A stretch of DNA of 64,000 nt, taken from the NCBI GenBank assembly GCA_963802745.1, contig CAWDKL010000011.1, forward strand, positions 19,290 through 83,289. The letters are read 5' to 3'. Positions 9,573 through 20,900 of the stretch are shown piece after piece; position 1 is the stretch's first letter, and each line of letters opens with the position of its first letter. This stretch comes from JAJPKK01 sp963802745 (GTDB taxonomy: Bacteria; Pseudomonadota; Alphaproteobacteria; Rhizobiales; Xanthobacteraceae). A program made the position numbers and the translations under genes. The notes beneath the pieces are model-generated. The model was given only the letters and a program-made list of their open reading frames with translations, had not been told where the DNA came from and did not search any database.

Positions 9573-10853
9573 ATGACGCACATTACGGCTCCTACGCCAG
9601 TTCAGCTGTCGAAACTGGTGGCACCATATCTTGCGGCCGCCCCTTCGGGGCTTGGCTTGGTGATCGGATACGCGAGCCCCTCTCTCCCGGAAAACGGCGG
9701 TCTCTTCTTTGCGGGGCGACCTCGTAACCAGTTTGACGTTGCGATCCCGCTCGACGCCACGACGCCATTTGCAATCGCCGGCATTACCAAGACGTTCACC
9801 GCCACACTTTACGCGCTGCTGATCCGCGCCTTCGATCCGGGCCTGAAGATCGGCGACTACGCCGCGCCGGTGGGGCCAATGCCCATCAATCCGGCGCTGG
9901 CCGAGATTGCGCTGGACCAACTGGTAAATTACACGTCGGGCTTGCCAGCGGACCATGGTCACAGCAGGATCGCGAAGCCGCCGTATAAGGCATACCCTTA
10001 TTCTGTGCCCGCAATGCTAAGCTATCTCGCCGCCTCACCGCCGCCGCTATCGTCGCCGGGCGTCTACCCCACCTATTCCGATCTCGCATTCGCGCTCATG
10101 TCAGTCCTCATTGCTTCGGAAGGGCGGACCTCCAATCCCAAGATAGGCGCATTCCTGCGCAAGGTTCGTGAGTATGTTTTCGAACCGCTCGGCCTGCAGG
10201 CGCAATTCTTCACGGAGATGTCGCTGGCAACTCTGCCGCTTGGTTACACCTGCTGGTACGATACCTCTCTCGCGCCGACCTATGCGGCAACGTCACCGGG
10301 CTCGTCCTGGTTTCCGGCCTACTTGGGGGCGGGTGGCGTTGTCGCCACGCCAAACGACATGTTCCAGTGGCTGCTGTTTAATATGGGTATCGTGCGTAGT
10401 CGCTTCCTAAGTCCCCTGCTGCCGGTGCTCCATGCGCCATCAACGACAGTGAGATCTCAGTCGTCGCAATTTGGGCTAGGCTGGTTCATTACGGCGGCGC
10501 AACGAGACCACGCGGCTTCGATCTGGCAAGATGGCGAACTCAGCGGTTTCAGCAGCTACATGGCTTTTCTCCCCAGCTTGGACCCAGGCTGGGACGCCTC
10601 GCAGGCCGGAGTGTTCGTGCTTGTCAATGCCGAGGGTATCACCGACGTGGATGGGGTCGAGTTGGCGTCCGCACTTGCCAACGATACTCTGCTCATCATG
10701 CAAGGAGAAACGCCGCTCCCCGACAAGTCATCCTATCCAAGTTCGGCGCGCATCGCCCCGCGCTGCGCAGCGGCATCCCTGGCCAGTCCGATTTGGTCTC
10801 GCAGTACCGGCGACGTCGAAGGAGGGCAAGGCATTCTGGCCTCTCGAGGATAA
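9573..10853 (+). CDS. beta-lactamase/serine-hydrolase family protein, nucleophile position Gly
   Basis: A 426-aa protein of the class C beta-lactamase/esterase fold (PF00144). The usual FxIGSxTK motif reads FAIAGITK, so the nucleophile Ser of Ser-x-x-Lys is Gly70 while Lys73 remains. The Tyr motif is present as TYSDLAF. Further family text is YLGAGGVVATPNDMFQWLL and FGLGWFI. No signal peptide is evident, so it is probably cytoplasmic. ATG 9573 has GAGGGG seven bases upstream. The last 25 residues look unrelated to the family and an alternative frame continues with more protein-like text, so a frameshift near 10,790 is possible. It is probably a pseudoenzyme, unless the Gly codon (GGC versus AGC) is a sequence error. 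Confidence 0.75.
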   Translation: MTHITAPTPVQLSKLVAPYLAAAPSGLGLVIGYASPSLPENGGLFFAGRPRNQFDVAIPLDATTPFAIAGITKTFTATLYALLIRAFDPGLKIGDYAAPVGPMPINPALAEIALDQLVNYTSGLPADHGHSRIAKPPYKAYPYSVPAMLSYLAASPPPLSSPGVYPTYSDLAFALMSVLIASEGRTSNPKIGAFLRKVREYVFEPLGLQAQFFTEMSLATLPLGYTCWYDTSLAPTYAATSPGSSWFPAYLGAGGVVATPNDMFQWLLFNMGIVRSRFLSPLLPVLHAPSTTVRSQSSQFGLGWFITAAQRDHAASIWQDGELSGFSSYMAFLPSLDPGWDASQAGVFVLVNAEGITDVDGVELASALANDTLLIMQGETPLPDKSSYPSSARIAPRCAAASLASPIWSRSTGDVEGGQGILASRG

Positions 10854-11203
10854 GACCCTTGCGGGATATTTCCCGATCTACGGCCGCGGGAGGAACGACC
10901 TCCGTGCGATCTCGACTTCAAGGTTTGGATCGATTCCAAGGCCGCAATCCATCGTAAGGAAATCGGCCGAGCGGCGGAGGGGCTTGCGCCATCCGCCGCG
11001 CCAAGGGTCCGTAGCGGTGCGGCGGCATGAGGTCACCGAGCGGCCCAATTTTCGTTTAACAAGTTCTCGCGACTTTCACCGAACTTGTAAATGTCCATCG
11101 AATGGTTTGATGGATTTGAAAGGCATCAATTTCCCCGCTTGGCGGCGATATCTGCCGGCAGGGCCACGCCCCGGCCGTCCAGGCAACGCCGAGCCATAGC
11201 GTC
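10854..11203. other. intergenic region between convergent genes
   Basis: Nothing convincing. An overlapping open frame of the plus strand continues from the end of the previous gene to 11,199, which fits a possible frameshift in that gene but could be chance. Confidence 0.3.
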
Positions 11204-11809
11204 CTACACCTCTTCGCTCAGATCGCAGATTGCTAAGCGGAACTGCCATCCCTCGAAGCTCATCAGCATGCGCCCCAACTCGTCCCACGATACCTCGTGA
11301 CCGTCGATAACGAGCAGAGGAACGCGGCCCTCCTCAGACCCATCCCATTCGATGCGACCCCGTACCGTTCGATCGGCAATCTGCGTGCCGCGCTCACTGC
11401 TTGCGAGATGTTTAACGGAGAGACTTCGGCGCATCCGCTCGAGCAGGCGGCCGAGAAGCGATAATGGTTCGTCGTCCGGTTTCCCCAGGATCTGGAACCG
11501 ATATCCTCCCGGCTCGCCGGAGATAAGTTCGAAGGCCTCGAGTGCCACCATAGATCCGAGCAGCCGCATTCGGAAATGGAACGCGTGTCTTTCCCCTGCG
11601 CAATCTGTCAACTCAACCGGATCAAGCCGGACATTTTCGAAGTGCTTCAGACCCAGAGCGCGGGCCACTTCGGCATTGAAGCAGCGGGTGCAAAGCTCCC
11701 GGTAACCTTGCTCAAGCGAGCCGAAATTCACGACATCATAGACCGGTAACTTAGTACCGCACGCCTGGCAGCAAACCATGCTGCCGCTCTGCTTACCTTC
11801 GTATCTCAT
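11204..11809 (-). CDS. zinc-ribbon protein of unknown function
   Basis: A 201-aa protein. It starts with two Cys pairs (CCQACG near residue 14 and CTRCFN near residue 40), a zinc-ribbon arrangement. A beta-rich middle follows (RLDPVELTDCAGERHAFHF) and an acidic C-terminal part ends in EGWQFRLAICDLSEEV. No membrane segment or signal. I know no experimental function for such proteins. It is followed downstream by the beta-lactamase-fold gene on the other strand and preceded by the end of the megasynthase, with a 157-base gap. Confidence 0.6.
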   Translation of the reverse strand: MRYEGKQSGSMVCCQACGTKLPVYDVVNFGSLEQGYRELCTRCFNAEVARALGLKHFENVRLDPVELTDCAGERHAFHFRMRLLGSMVALEAFELISGEPGGYRFQILGKPDDEPLSLLGRLLERMRRSLSVKHLASSERGTQIADRTVRGRIEWDGSEEGRVPLLVIDGHEVSWDELGRMLMSFEGWQFRLAICDLSEEV

Positions 11810-11966
11810 GTGATCTCCAGCGCCGAGTTGCGGTTATCAGCCCGGCGCACGGCGATGCGCGCGGCACCCGATGGACGCTCCTTTGGGCTGCTGCCATCGC
11901 CTTTCCGCTGTAGATCGGCACGTCCATGTAGCGGTCCCGACCTGGACGCCGAAGCGCGGCTTCGCC

Positions 11967-14900
11967 TTATCCGGGCGCCATATCCGCGCATGGCTTTGGC
12001 AGGTACCCGGTGTCTTGCCACCATGATATAGAGCGGGAGAACAAAGCCTCATCGACGCTGGCCGACGACAGACCGCCAGCCCCCATCACCGCCGCAACCG
12101 CATCGTTGCGGAACACCGGCCGCCGGCCGGGCGTCAGCAATTCCGGCGCCGTCATACCTCCGGCATCGGGCAGCGGATCCAAAAAAATCGAGGCCAGCGC
12201 GCCGATCGCGTTCGCCTCCCCGCGTTGCAGGCGGGCGCGCAGCCGCACGCGCCAGACGTCGTAGGGCAGCCGTTCGAACCGATAGCCGTAACGGTGCAGC
12301 CAGCGGGTGATGTCGCGCAGCGTCACGACGTGTCCGCAGACGGGATGGAATACCACGCGATCCGGGATTCCGGCCGCGGCGACCGCGACGATTGCGCGGG
12401 CGACCAGATCAACCGGGGTAAGCGGGAGCCCCAGATCGATGTCCGGAACCGCAGAAAGCTCGATGCAGCCTTTGATCGTGGCCGGAATCAGATCGTGCGT
12501 CGGCCACACTCCGGTGCGTAAGTCGCCGGAGATCGTTCCGGGCCGGTATACCGTCGCCGCCAGCCCACGGGCGCGGGCCGCTAGCACCAGTTGCTCCGCC
12601 ACCCATTTGCTGGCCGCATAACCGGTCAGCGGCTCGCCGGTCAGCGGCGCAATCGTGTCTTCGTCGATGGTCCGCCCGTCAAACAGCGCGACCTGGTCGA
12701 ACACCGAGGTCGTCGAGATATGGTGAAACGTCTTGGCCCGGCCGGAGCAGGCGAACCGCAGCAGGTTGGCCGTTGCCACCACATTGGCGTGCCGCAGATG
12801 CCGATATGGCAGGGTGAAGGCGACCTGAGCCGCACAATGGTAGATTTGCCCGACATCGTCAGCCAGGCCGGCGTGCGAGGATTCGTCAAGGCCGAGCCGG
12901 TCCAGCTCAAGATCGCCCAAGTGGACGATGAGGCGGTCCTCCCACTCCGGCCTCCATGCGCGATCGGCGATCAGCCGGTCACGGATGCGATTCCGCACCA
13001 TGAGGGCGGCGTCGCCGCGGGCCAGGCAATGGACCCGCGCCGGTGTTTCTACCAGTAATTGTGCAAGCAGCTGTCCACCAAGAAAGCCGGTTGCACCGGT
13101 CAGCAATATATCTCCGGTTACCGGCTTCAACCCTGGGCTTGGCGGACGAACATCATCGGGCAGGATGGCATCGCGCAGCAATGGTTTGCGCCATGCCGCC
13201 GTACGCATCGGCCATGCCGCACCGGCGCGGGCCGCATCGATCGCTGCCGCCAGGTCGGCAATCGTACTCGCCTCAGCCAGGATCCGGACCGGGAGCGACA
13301 CCCCGAATGTTTGTGCGATCCGCACGAACATTTCGGCCGCTGCCAGTGAGTGCCCGTTCAAGTCGAAAAACCGATCCTGGATGCCGATCCCGGGAAGCTC
13401 CAGCAGATCGCTCCAGATCAGGAGCAACCGCCGCTCGGTGTCATTGCGCGGGGGCGCCGCATTCTGCCGTTCGGCGTCCAGCGCGTGCGGCGGTGGCAGC
13501 GCCTTAACGTCGATTTTCCCGGTCGGCCCAAGCGGCAGGGCGTGAAGGAAGACGATGTGGTGGGGTACCATGTAGGCTGGCAGCCGGGATGCGAGCCAGC
13601 CACGCAGCGACTCGGCCCCGATTGGCGCGTCGGAGGCGACCACATAGGCCACGAGACCGGGCCCGCCCGGCAGATCGTCACGCCGCATCGCCACGGCGTC
13701 CGATACCCCTGCCATTTCCCGGATATGGCATTCAATTTCCACGAGCTCGATCCGGTGGCCGTGGAGTTTGACCTGGGTGTCGCGCCGGCTCAGGAAGAAT
13801 ATCCGGCCATTGCGGCGGCGCACCAGATCGCCGGTGCGATAGAATCGCCGATATTGACCCGGGGCTGTGGCGACCAGCGGGAACCGCTCCGCGGTCAGCG
13901 CGGCGTCGCCGACGTAGCCGTCCGCGAGGCCGATGCCGCTGAGGAACAGCTCTCCGGTCATGCCATCCGGCACCGGAACCAGGCGGTCGTCGAGGATCGC
14001 GAGATCCAGATTGGCGAGCGGCTCGCCGATCGGCAGGCTGGGGTCGTCACGGCAGGCATCGAGCAGAGATCGGTTGACAGCTTGGGCCGTCGCCCAGACG
14101 GTCGCTTCGGTCGGACCATAGAGGTTCCATAGCGCACCGACCCGCTCCAGAATACGAGCGGCAAGCGCCGGACCCAGCGCTTCCCCGCCGCAAAGCGCGC
14201 GCAGATGCGGCGCACCGGTCCAGCCGGACTCGACCAGCATGGTCCATGTCGCCGGTGTCGCTTGCATGACGGTGGCGCCGGTGGCGGCGAGCGCTTGCGC
14301 CAAACCATACCCGTCACGCACAGTGTCCCGGCTCGCCAGAGCGACGCGGGCGCCGACGGTCAGCGGCAGGAACAATTCCAGGGCTGCGATATCGAAGGCC
14401 GGTGTCGTGACCGCCAGCAAAATATCCGATGCGCCGAAGCCCAATCGGTCCCGCGCGGTGGCGATCAGGTTGGCCAGGGCCGGCTGGCCTACCGCGACCC
14501 CCTTCGGCCGGCCGGTCGATCCCGACGTAAAAATCACATAGGCCAGGGGGCCCGGCATCGGTGTCGACGCCGGCACAGCGGCCGGCGGGATGTCGTCGAG
14601 GGGAAGCGCTGTGACCGGACCGCCGGCAAGATCGCCGGCTCTTTGGGTCACGACCAATGTCGCCCCCGATGCCAAGAGCTTTTCAAGCCGATGCGCAAGG
14701 GGATGTTCCGGATCGAGCGGGACGTAGGCCGCGCCCACCCAGTGCACGGCGAGCAGGGCGGCGACCAAGTCTGGGGTGCGATCCAGGCAAACCGCCACCG
14801 GTCGTTCCGGGCAGGCCCCCATCGCGGTCAGCCGCGCCGCGATCGCTCCGACCCGCGCGATGAGCGCCCGGTAGGTCAGCGCAGCTGAACCGGACTCGAT

Positions 14901-17900
14901 CGCGATCGCATCGGGGGTACGGGTCGCCTGTTCCACGATGGCCGCGATCACCGGACGCAGCCCGCCGGCGTGCCCCGGGCTGGCCGGCCCGCCAAACGCG
15001 GCGGCCTGCTCAAAGCGCTCGACCAGGGGCAATTCGGCCAGACATGGGGAAGGCAGGGCCGCAGCTGCGTGCAGCAACGGCGCCAGCACCTCCAGGACAT
15101 CGTCGCCGGTCCACCACGACCGCAAATTTATACCGTTCATCCATTCGACGCCGACCCCGCGAGAATGTGCGGCAACGTCGATGACAGGCACGATCGGGCC
15201 GTCCAGCAGCGATACCAAGCCAGCCACGATTCCGCCATCATTCGGCCGGCGCAGGATCAGGCAGGCATCGACTGCGCCATCTTCCTGCGCGGACCCGGTC
15301 GGTGCCTCAAGCATCCCGACCAGCGTCGCGAAAGACCGATTGGCAGAAAGATCGATCTTGCGCTGCATCAGGCCCGACCGATTGAGACCGAGGAGTGGGC
15401 TGGCATCGCTGAGCATCGCGATCTGAAGGGTCTCGGCCGGCAATTCCGGCGCGTTGCGAAAGCGCCAAAGGGCGACGAGGACCGCCGCCGCCAACACGGT
15501 GGCCGGCGCCGTGCCGAGGCGATCGGCGATGCCGCACAGCGCCCGGAAGGCCGATCCCCGGATATCCGTCCTCGTGCAGGCTCGCGCTTCTGGCGCAGCG
15601 CCTGCCGGGCCGGCTGCCGCAAACGGTGTCCCGTCCTGCCGCCATGCCGTGCGACACCACTCGACCGCCACCCGGTCGGGTTCGAACGGCCGGATCGCGA
15701 TGGGCGGCAGGCCAGCCACGCCGGCATCGTTCGCCTGCCACTCCTGCCTGACGCGCTCGGCAATCGCCGTGCCCTGGAAGATGCCCCGGCAGCGCCACGC
15801 CGGCGGTGGAATACGTCCCGCGGCGATCAGGTCGCCGACGATCCGGCGGCAGATGGCTTCCGGGCTCGGCAGGCGCGCGTACCAGTCGGGCGCGGCTCGC
15901 CCCAGCACGGCCCGCGCCACGGTGTTGTTGACGCGGAAGCCGGTGTAGCGGGGCAGTAGCGGCGCGACGGCCCGGAGCAGCCCCAAAAACGCAAATAGGC
16001 CGCTGTCGGGTGCCGCCTCAATGCGATCCAGCCATGCGGCGTAAGAGACCAGCTCGATCCGATAGCCGAGGCGAACCAGGATCTGCCGGAGCGCCGCCAT
16101 GTGGAGGGGTTCGCGGTTCAAGAGATGGAACGTGCCGCCGATCGCCTCCGCCGTTTGGCCAAGCGCGATGATGGCTTCAGCCACGCAATCGGTCGGCAAC
16201 AGGTTGACCAGGACGTCGATATCCGGCAGGCAGCCGATCTGGACGGCGGCGGCGATGAGGCGGGGAACGATGAAGCGCCAGGGTGTCGGGCCGGCATCTG
16301 TCGCGGCGGTGAGAAAATCCACCCGATAAATCGAAACCGATAAACCCCGCCGCCGTGCCGCGTCGCACAGCAGCTCGGCGACGCATTTGGTCTGGCTGTA
16401 AGCATTTTCGAAACGGTCCGCATACGCGCCGGGCCTGGTGCCTTCCAGTGCGATCGAAGACCCTTCCGGCAAACCGCCGGGAAATATGCCGAGCGTCGAG
16501 ACCATATGCACCGGTTTGAGCCGGTGCATGGCGGCAAAGCGAAGCACCTCGTGGGTGCCGGTGATGTTAACCGGCGATAGTGCTTGATACGGCGCCAGCC
16601 AGTTGACCCGAGCGGCGGCGTGGTACACGGCGTTGACCCGTGCCGCGAGCGATGCGAAGGCCGCAGGCTCGAGGCCGAACTGCGGCTGCGTCAGATCGCC
16701 TTCCACGATTGCGATCCGCCGGCCGGCCTGCGCCAGGCATGACACAGTCCCGATGGCGGCCATCACCCGCTCCCGCGCCGCGGCGCCCTGGCCCGGGCGA
16801 ACCAGGCACAGCAATTCCGCTTCGGTGTGGGCAAGCAGATTGGCCAGCAGCCGCCCGCCGAGAAAGCCGGTAGCCCCGGTCAGCAGGATGCAGGACGGCG
16901 CCGCCCACGATGCTGCGGCCGCAAGCGGCGGCATGATATCGTCGTCGAGACGGGCATCGCGGAGCATCTCAGCCGCGGTGGCGAGACCGCGGTCATCGGC
17001 TGGCCGACCCGTGGACTCCCGCTCGATCAATCGGGCGAGGTCGTCCACAGTGGCTGCGGTGGACACTTCTGCCGGGGATAAAGTGCGGCCGGTCCGGTTC
17101 CTCAGCCCGGCAAGCAGCTCCATGAACTGGATGGAATCCAAACCCAGTTCCGCGAGCGGGCGATCGGCCGCCTGCTCGGTCGGCCAGGCGCCGAGGACAC
17201 GGGCGATTTCGCGGCGGACCAGGTCCTGGGGCGCCAGGTTCTCTCGCGGCGACGAGGCTGGTGCAACCGCCGTGTCTACAAGTAGCGGGGGTTGCGGATA
17301 CGCGGTGTCGACCCAGTGGCGCTGGGGTTCGAAAGGATAGGTCGGCAGGCTGACGCGGCGGTATCCCCGACTGGCCTCGCGGGCCGCAAGGTCGATTGCG
17401 GCGCCGGTGGCGTACAGCGCCGCCGCGGCCTCGGCCAATGCGCGGTCATCCGCCACGCCGGGACGCAGCGAGGCCGCCGCGGCCGGCGCCGGCGCGCCGT
17501 CCGGCCAGCAGCCGAGCGCCAGCGGCGCCAGCACCGCACGCGGGCCAAGTTCCAGCAGGGCATCGATCCCAAACCCGGCCAGCGTCGCCACCCCGGCGGC
17601 AAACCGCACCGGCTCGCGCGCGTGCCGGCGCCAATAGGCGGCGTCCGGCCATGTCCCCTCCGCAAACGCCGCTCCGGTCAGGTTCGACACCAATGCCAGC
17701 TGCACCGGCTGCGGCCTGATCTCCGCCGCCACCGCCTCCAGCGCCGCCAGCACCGGATCCATCAGCGCCGAATGGAACGCGTGGCTGACCCGCAGGCGCT
17801 GCCCGTGCACCCCCGCCGCCGCCAGCTGCGCCAGCAGCCCGTCCACCAGCGGAGCCGGGCCGCTCACCACCCGGTGCGTGCCATTCTCCGCCGCCAGGCT

Positions 17901-20900
17901 TAGCCCGGGCCCCGCGGTCCCGGCGTTGCACCGCGCCAGTGCCGCTGCAACCTCTTCGGCCGGCGCAAACACCGACGCCATCGCCCCGCCGGGCGGCAAC
18001 GCCGCCATCAGCGCGCCGCGCCGTGCCACCAGCCGCGCCCCCGCCTCCAGCTCCAGCACCCCCGCCGCGTGCGCCGCCGCATATTCCCCCACGCTGTGGC
18101 CCAGCACCGCTTCGGCCTCCAGCCCGAGGCTGCACCATAGCGCCCACAGGGCGCATTGCAGCGCATACAATCCCGGCTGAGCATAGGCCGTGTCATCCAG
18201 CAGCGCCGCCGGCGCAGTGCCCGCTTCGGCGAACATCACCGCCGCCAGCGGCTGCGCGTGGGTGCCCAGCCGATCCACGGCCGCACAGCAGCGCTCCACC
18301 ACCGTGCGGAACACCGGCTCCGTCGCATAAAGCCCGCGCGCCATTCCCGCGAACTGGCTGCCCTGTCCGCCGAACAGCACCGCGACTCGCGCCCGCCCGC
18401 GCCGATGGCCGGTGTGCAGGCCGGCATGCGCGTCCCCCGCCTGCAGCGCTCCCAGCGCGGCGGCAAGCTCTTCGCGGGTCGCCGCCACCACCGCCGCACG
18501 ATGCGGGAAATGGCTGCGCCCCGCCGCCGCCGTGGCGCAGATCGCACCGAGCGAGACGTCAGGCGCGGCGGCGAGCCACGCGCGGTAGCGCCCGGCCAGT
18601 TCCGTCAGCGCCCCGGCCGATTTGGCGGACACCACCAGCACCTCGGTGCGGGGCACCAAATCGGGAGCGGCGGACGCGGGAGCCGGCGGTTCCACGTAGC
18701 CCTCCAGCACCACATGCGCGTTGGTGCCGGTGAACCCGAAGCTGCTCACCCCAGCGATCCGTCGCCCCGCCGGCCAAGGGCGCCGCCGGCGCACCACCGC
18801 CACCGCCAGATCCTGCCAGGGAATATGCGGATTGGGGTCGCCAAAGTGCACCTGGGCGGGCAACGCCCCGGCCTGCAGCGCCAGCACCACCTTGATCAGC
18901 CCGGCGATCCCGGCCGCAGCCTCCAAGTGGCCGATATTGGCCTTCACCGACCCCAGCAACAGCGGACAATCCGGCCGGCGATCGGCACAAAGCACGCGCG
19001 CTGCGGCCTGGACCTCGATCGGATCGCCCAGCGCAGTCCCGGTGCCGTGTGCTTCCAGATACGCCACCTCGGCCGGTTGCACGCCGGCCTGCGCCAGCGC
19101 CGCCGCGATCAACCGTTCCTGCGCCGCCGCGTTCGGCACCGTCAGCCCGCCCGAAGCGCCATCCTGGTTCACCGCGCTGCCGCGGATCACCGCGAGGATC
19201 CGCGCGCCGTCGCGTTCGGCGTCGGAGAGCCGCCGCAGCACCACGACCCCAACACCCTCGCCGCGCCCATATCCGTCCGCCGCAGCGTCGAACGTCTTGC
19301 ACCGGCCGTCCGCCGACAGCATCCGCGCACGGCACATCATGACCATCGGTTCGGGTGACAGGATGATGTTCACCCCACCCGCCAGCGCGGCATCGCACTC
19401 CCCGGAGCGCAGCGCCTGGCACGCTTGATGCACCGCGACCAGTGAAGAGCTGCACGCCGTATCGACCGCCACGGCTGGCCCTTCCAACCCCAGCGCGTAG
19501 CTCAGCCGGCCCGCCGCGGCGCTATGCGCCGTGCCGAGTCCCGCATAGGCGTCGATCGCCTCAGGACCGCGCGCGCGCAGCAAATCCAGGTAATCATTGC
19601 CGGTGATGCCGAGGAACACGCCGGTGGCACTTCCGGCGAGGCGCTCGGGAGCCATCCCGGCGTCCTCCAGCGCGGTCCAGGTGGTCTCCAGGAGCAGCCG
19701 CTGCTGCGGATCCATCGACGCGGCCTCACGCGGGCTGATCCCGAAAAAGCCGGCGTCGAACCGGTCGATCCGATCCAGAAAGCTGCCGCAACGCGTATAA
19801 ATCTTGCCGGCGATCTCCGGGTTCGGATCATACCATGCGTCGATGTCGAACCGGTCGCCTGGCACCTCGGTTACGGCATCGCGGCCCTCGGACAGCAGCC
19901 GCCAGAACGCCGCGGCATCCGCGGCCCCCGGCATGCGAGCGGCGAGCCCCACCACAGCGACCGGCGCGTCCGGCGACGTCCGGGACACGGCTGGAGCGGG
20001 CATCGATGGGGCGGCAAGGCCGAGACGGCATTCGATCAAGCGGGCCAAGGCGTCGATCGTCGGCTGATCGAACAACACGGTCGCCGGCAGCGGCGGATCG
20101 AGCTGTAACTCGGCATTCAGCCGCTCGCCAAGCTGCACCGCCTTCAGCGAGTCGAGCCCGAGTTCGGCAAAGCCGGTCCGCTCGCCGGGCGGCTCCGCCA
20201 GATCGAGCGCCGCACCGATCCGCTCCGCCAGAAGCCGTCGCAGCAGCGTGCCCCGCTGCGACGGCGGACGCGCCAGCAGCTGCGCAACGGCGGGATTTGG
20301 CCGCGCGTCCGTGCTGACCTGGGCCGGCTTCGCGCTCCAGGCCGCCACCACCGGCAACTGGTCGGCAAGGAACATCTGCCGCGTCTTCAGCCGCTGCAAC
20401 TTCCCGCTCGTGGTGCGCGGCAACCCTGCCGGCCGCACCAGCACGATCGCATGCGGATCGACGTCGTGCGCCGCCACCACGGCCTGTCGGATCGCCGGAA
20501 ACAGCGATGCGGCATCGAGGTTTCGCACCGCGTTGCGCGCCAAGCTGTGGACGATGACGAGCGCCTCCGTCCCGTCGATCTCCACCCCGCAGGCAATTGT
20601 CGCGTCGAACCCCAGTTCCGGTGCCGCAGTGGCCACTGTCGCTTCGATATCTTGGGCGTAGTGGTTCCTGCCGCGGATGATGATCGTTTCCTTGAGCCGT
20701 CCCGTCACATAGAGTTCGCCGTCAACGAGAGCGCCGAGGTCACCGGTCCGCAGGAACGGACCAGCCGGAGGGAGCCACGCCGCGAAGGCCTCGGCCGTCT
20801 CCGCCGGCCGGTTCCAGTAGCCACGAGATACCGTCGGCCCCGCCACCCAGACTTCTCCCACCGCCCCGGGTGGAAGCTCGCGACCGGATTCGTGGTTGAC

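Noticed and set aside
18156..19358. 400-codon plus-strand frame opposite the PKS
   Set aside because: Antisense shadow within the KS/AT region, rich in Arg and His, no domain similarity.
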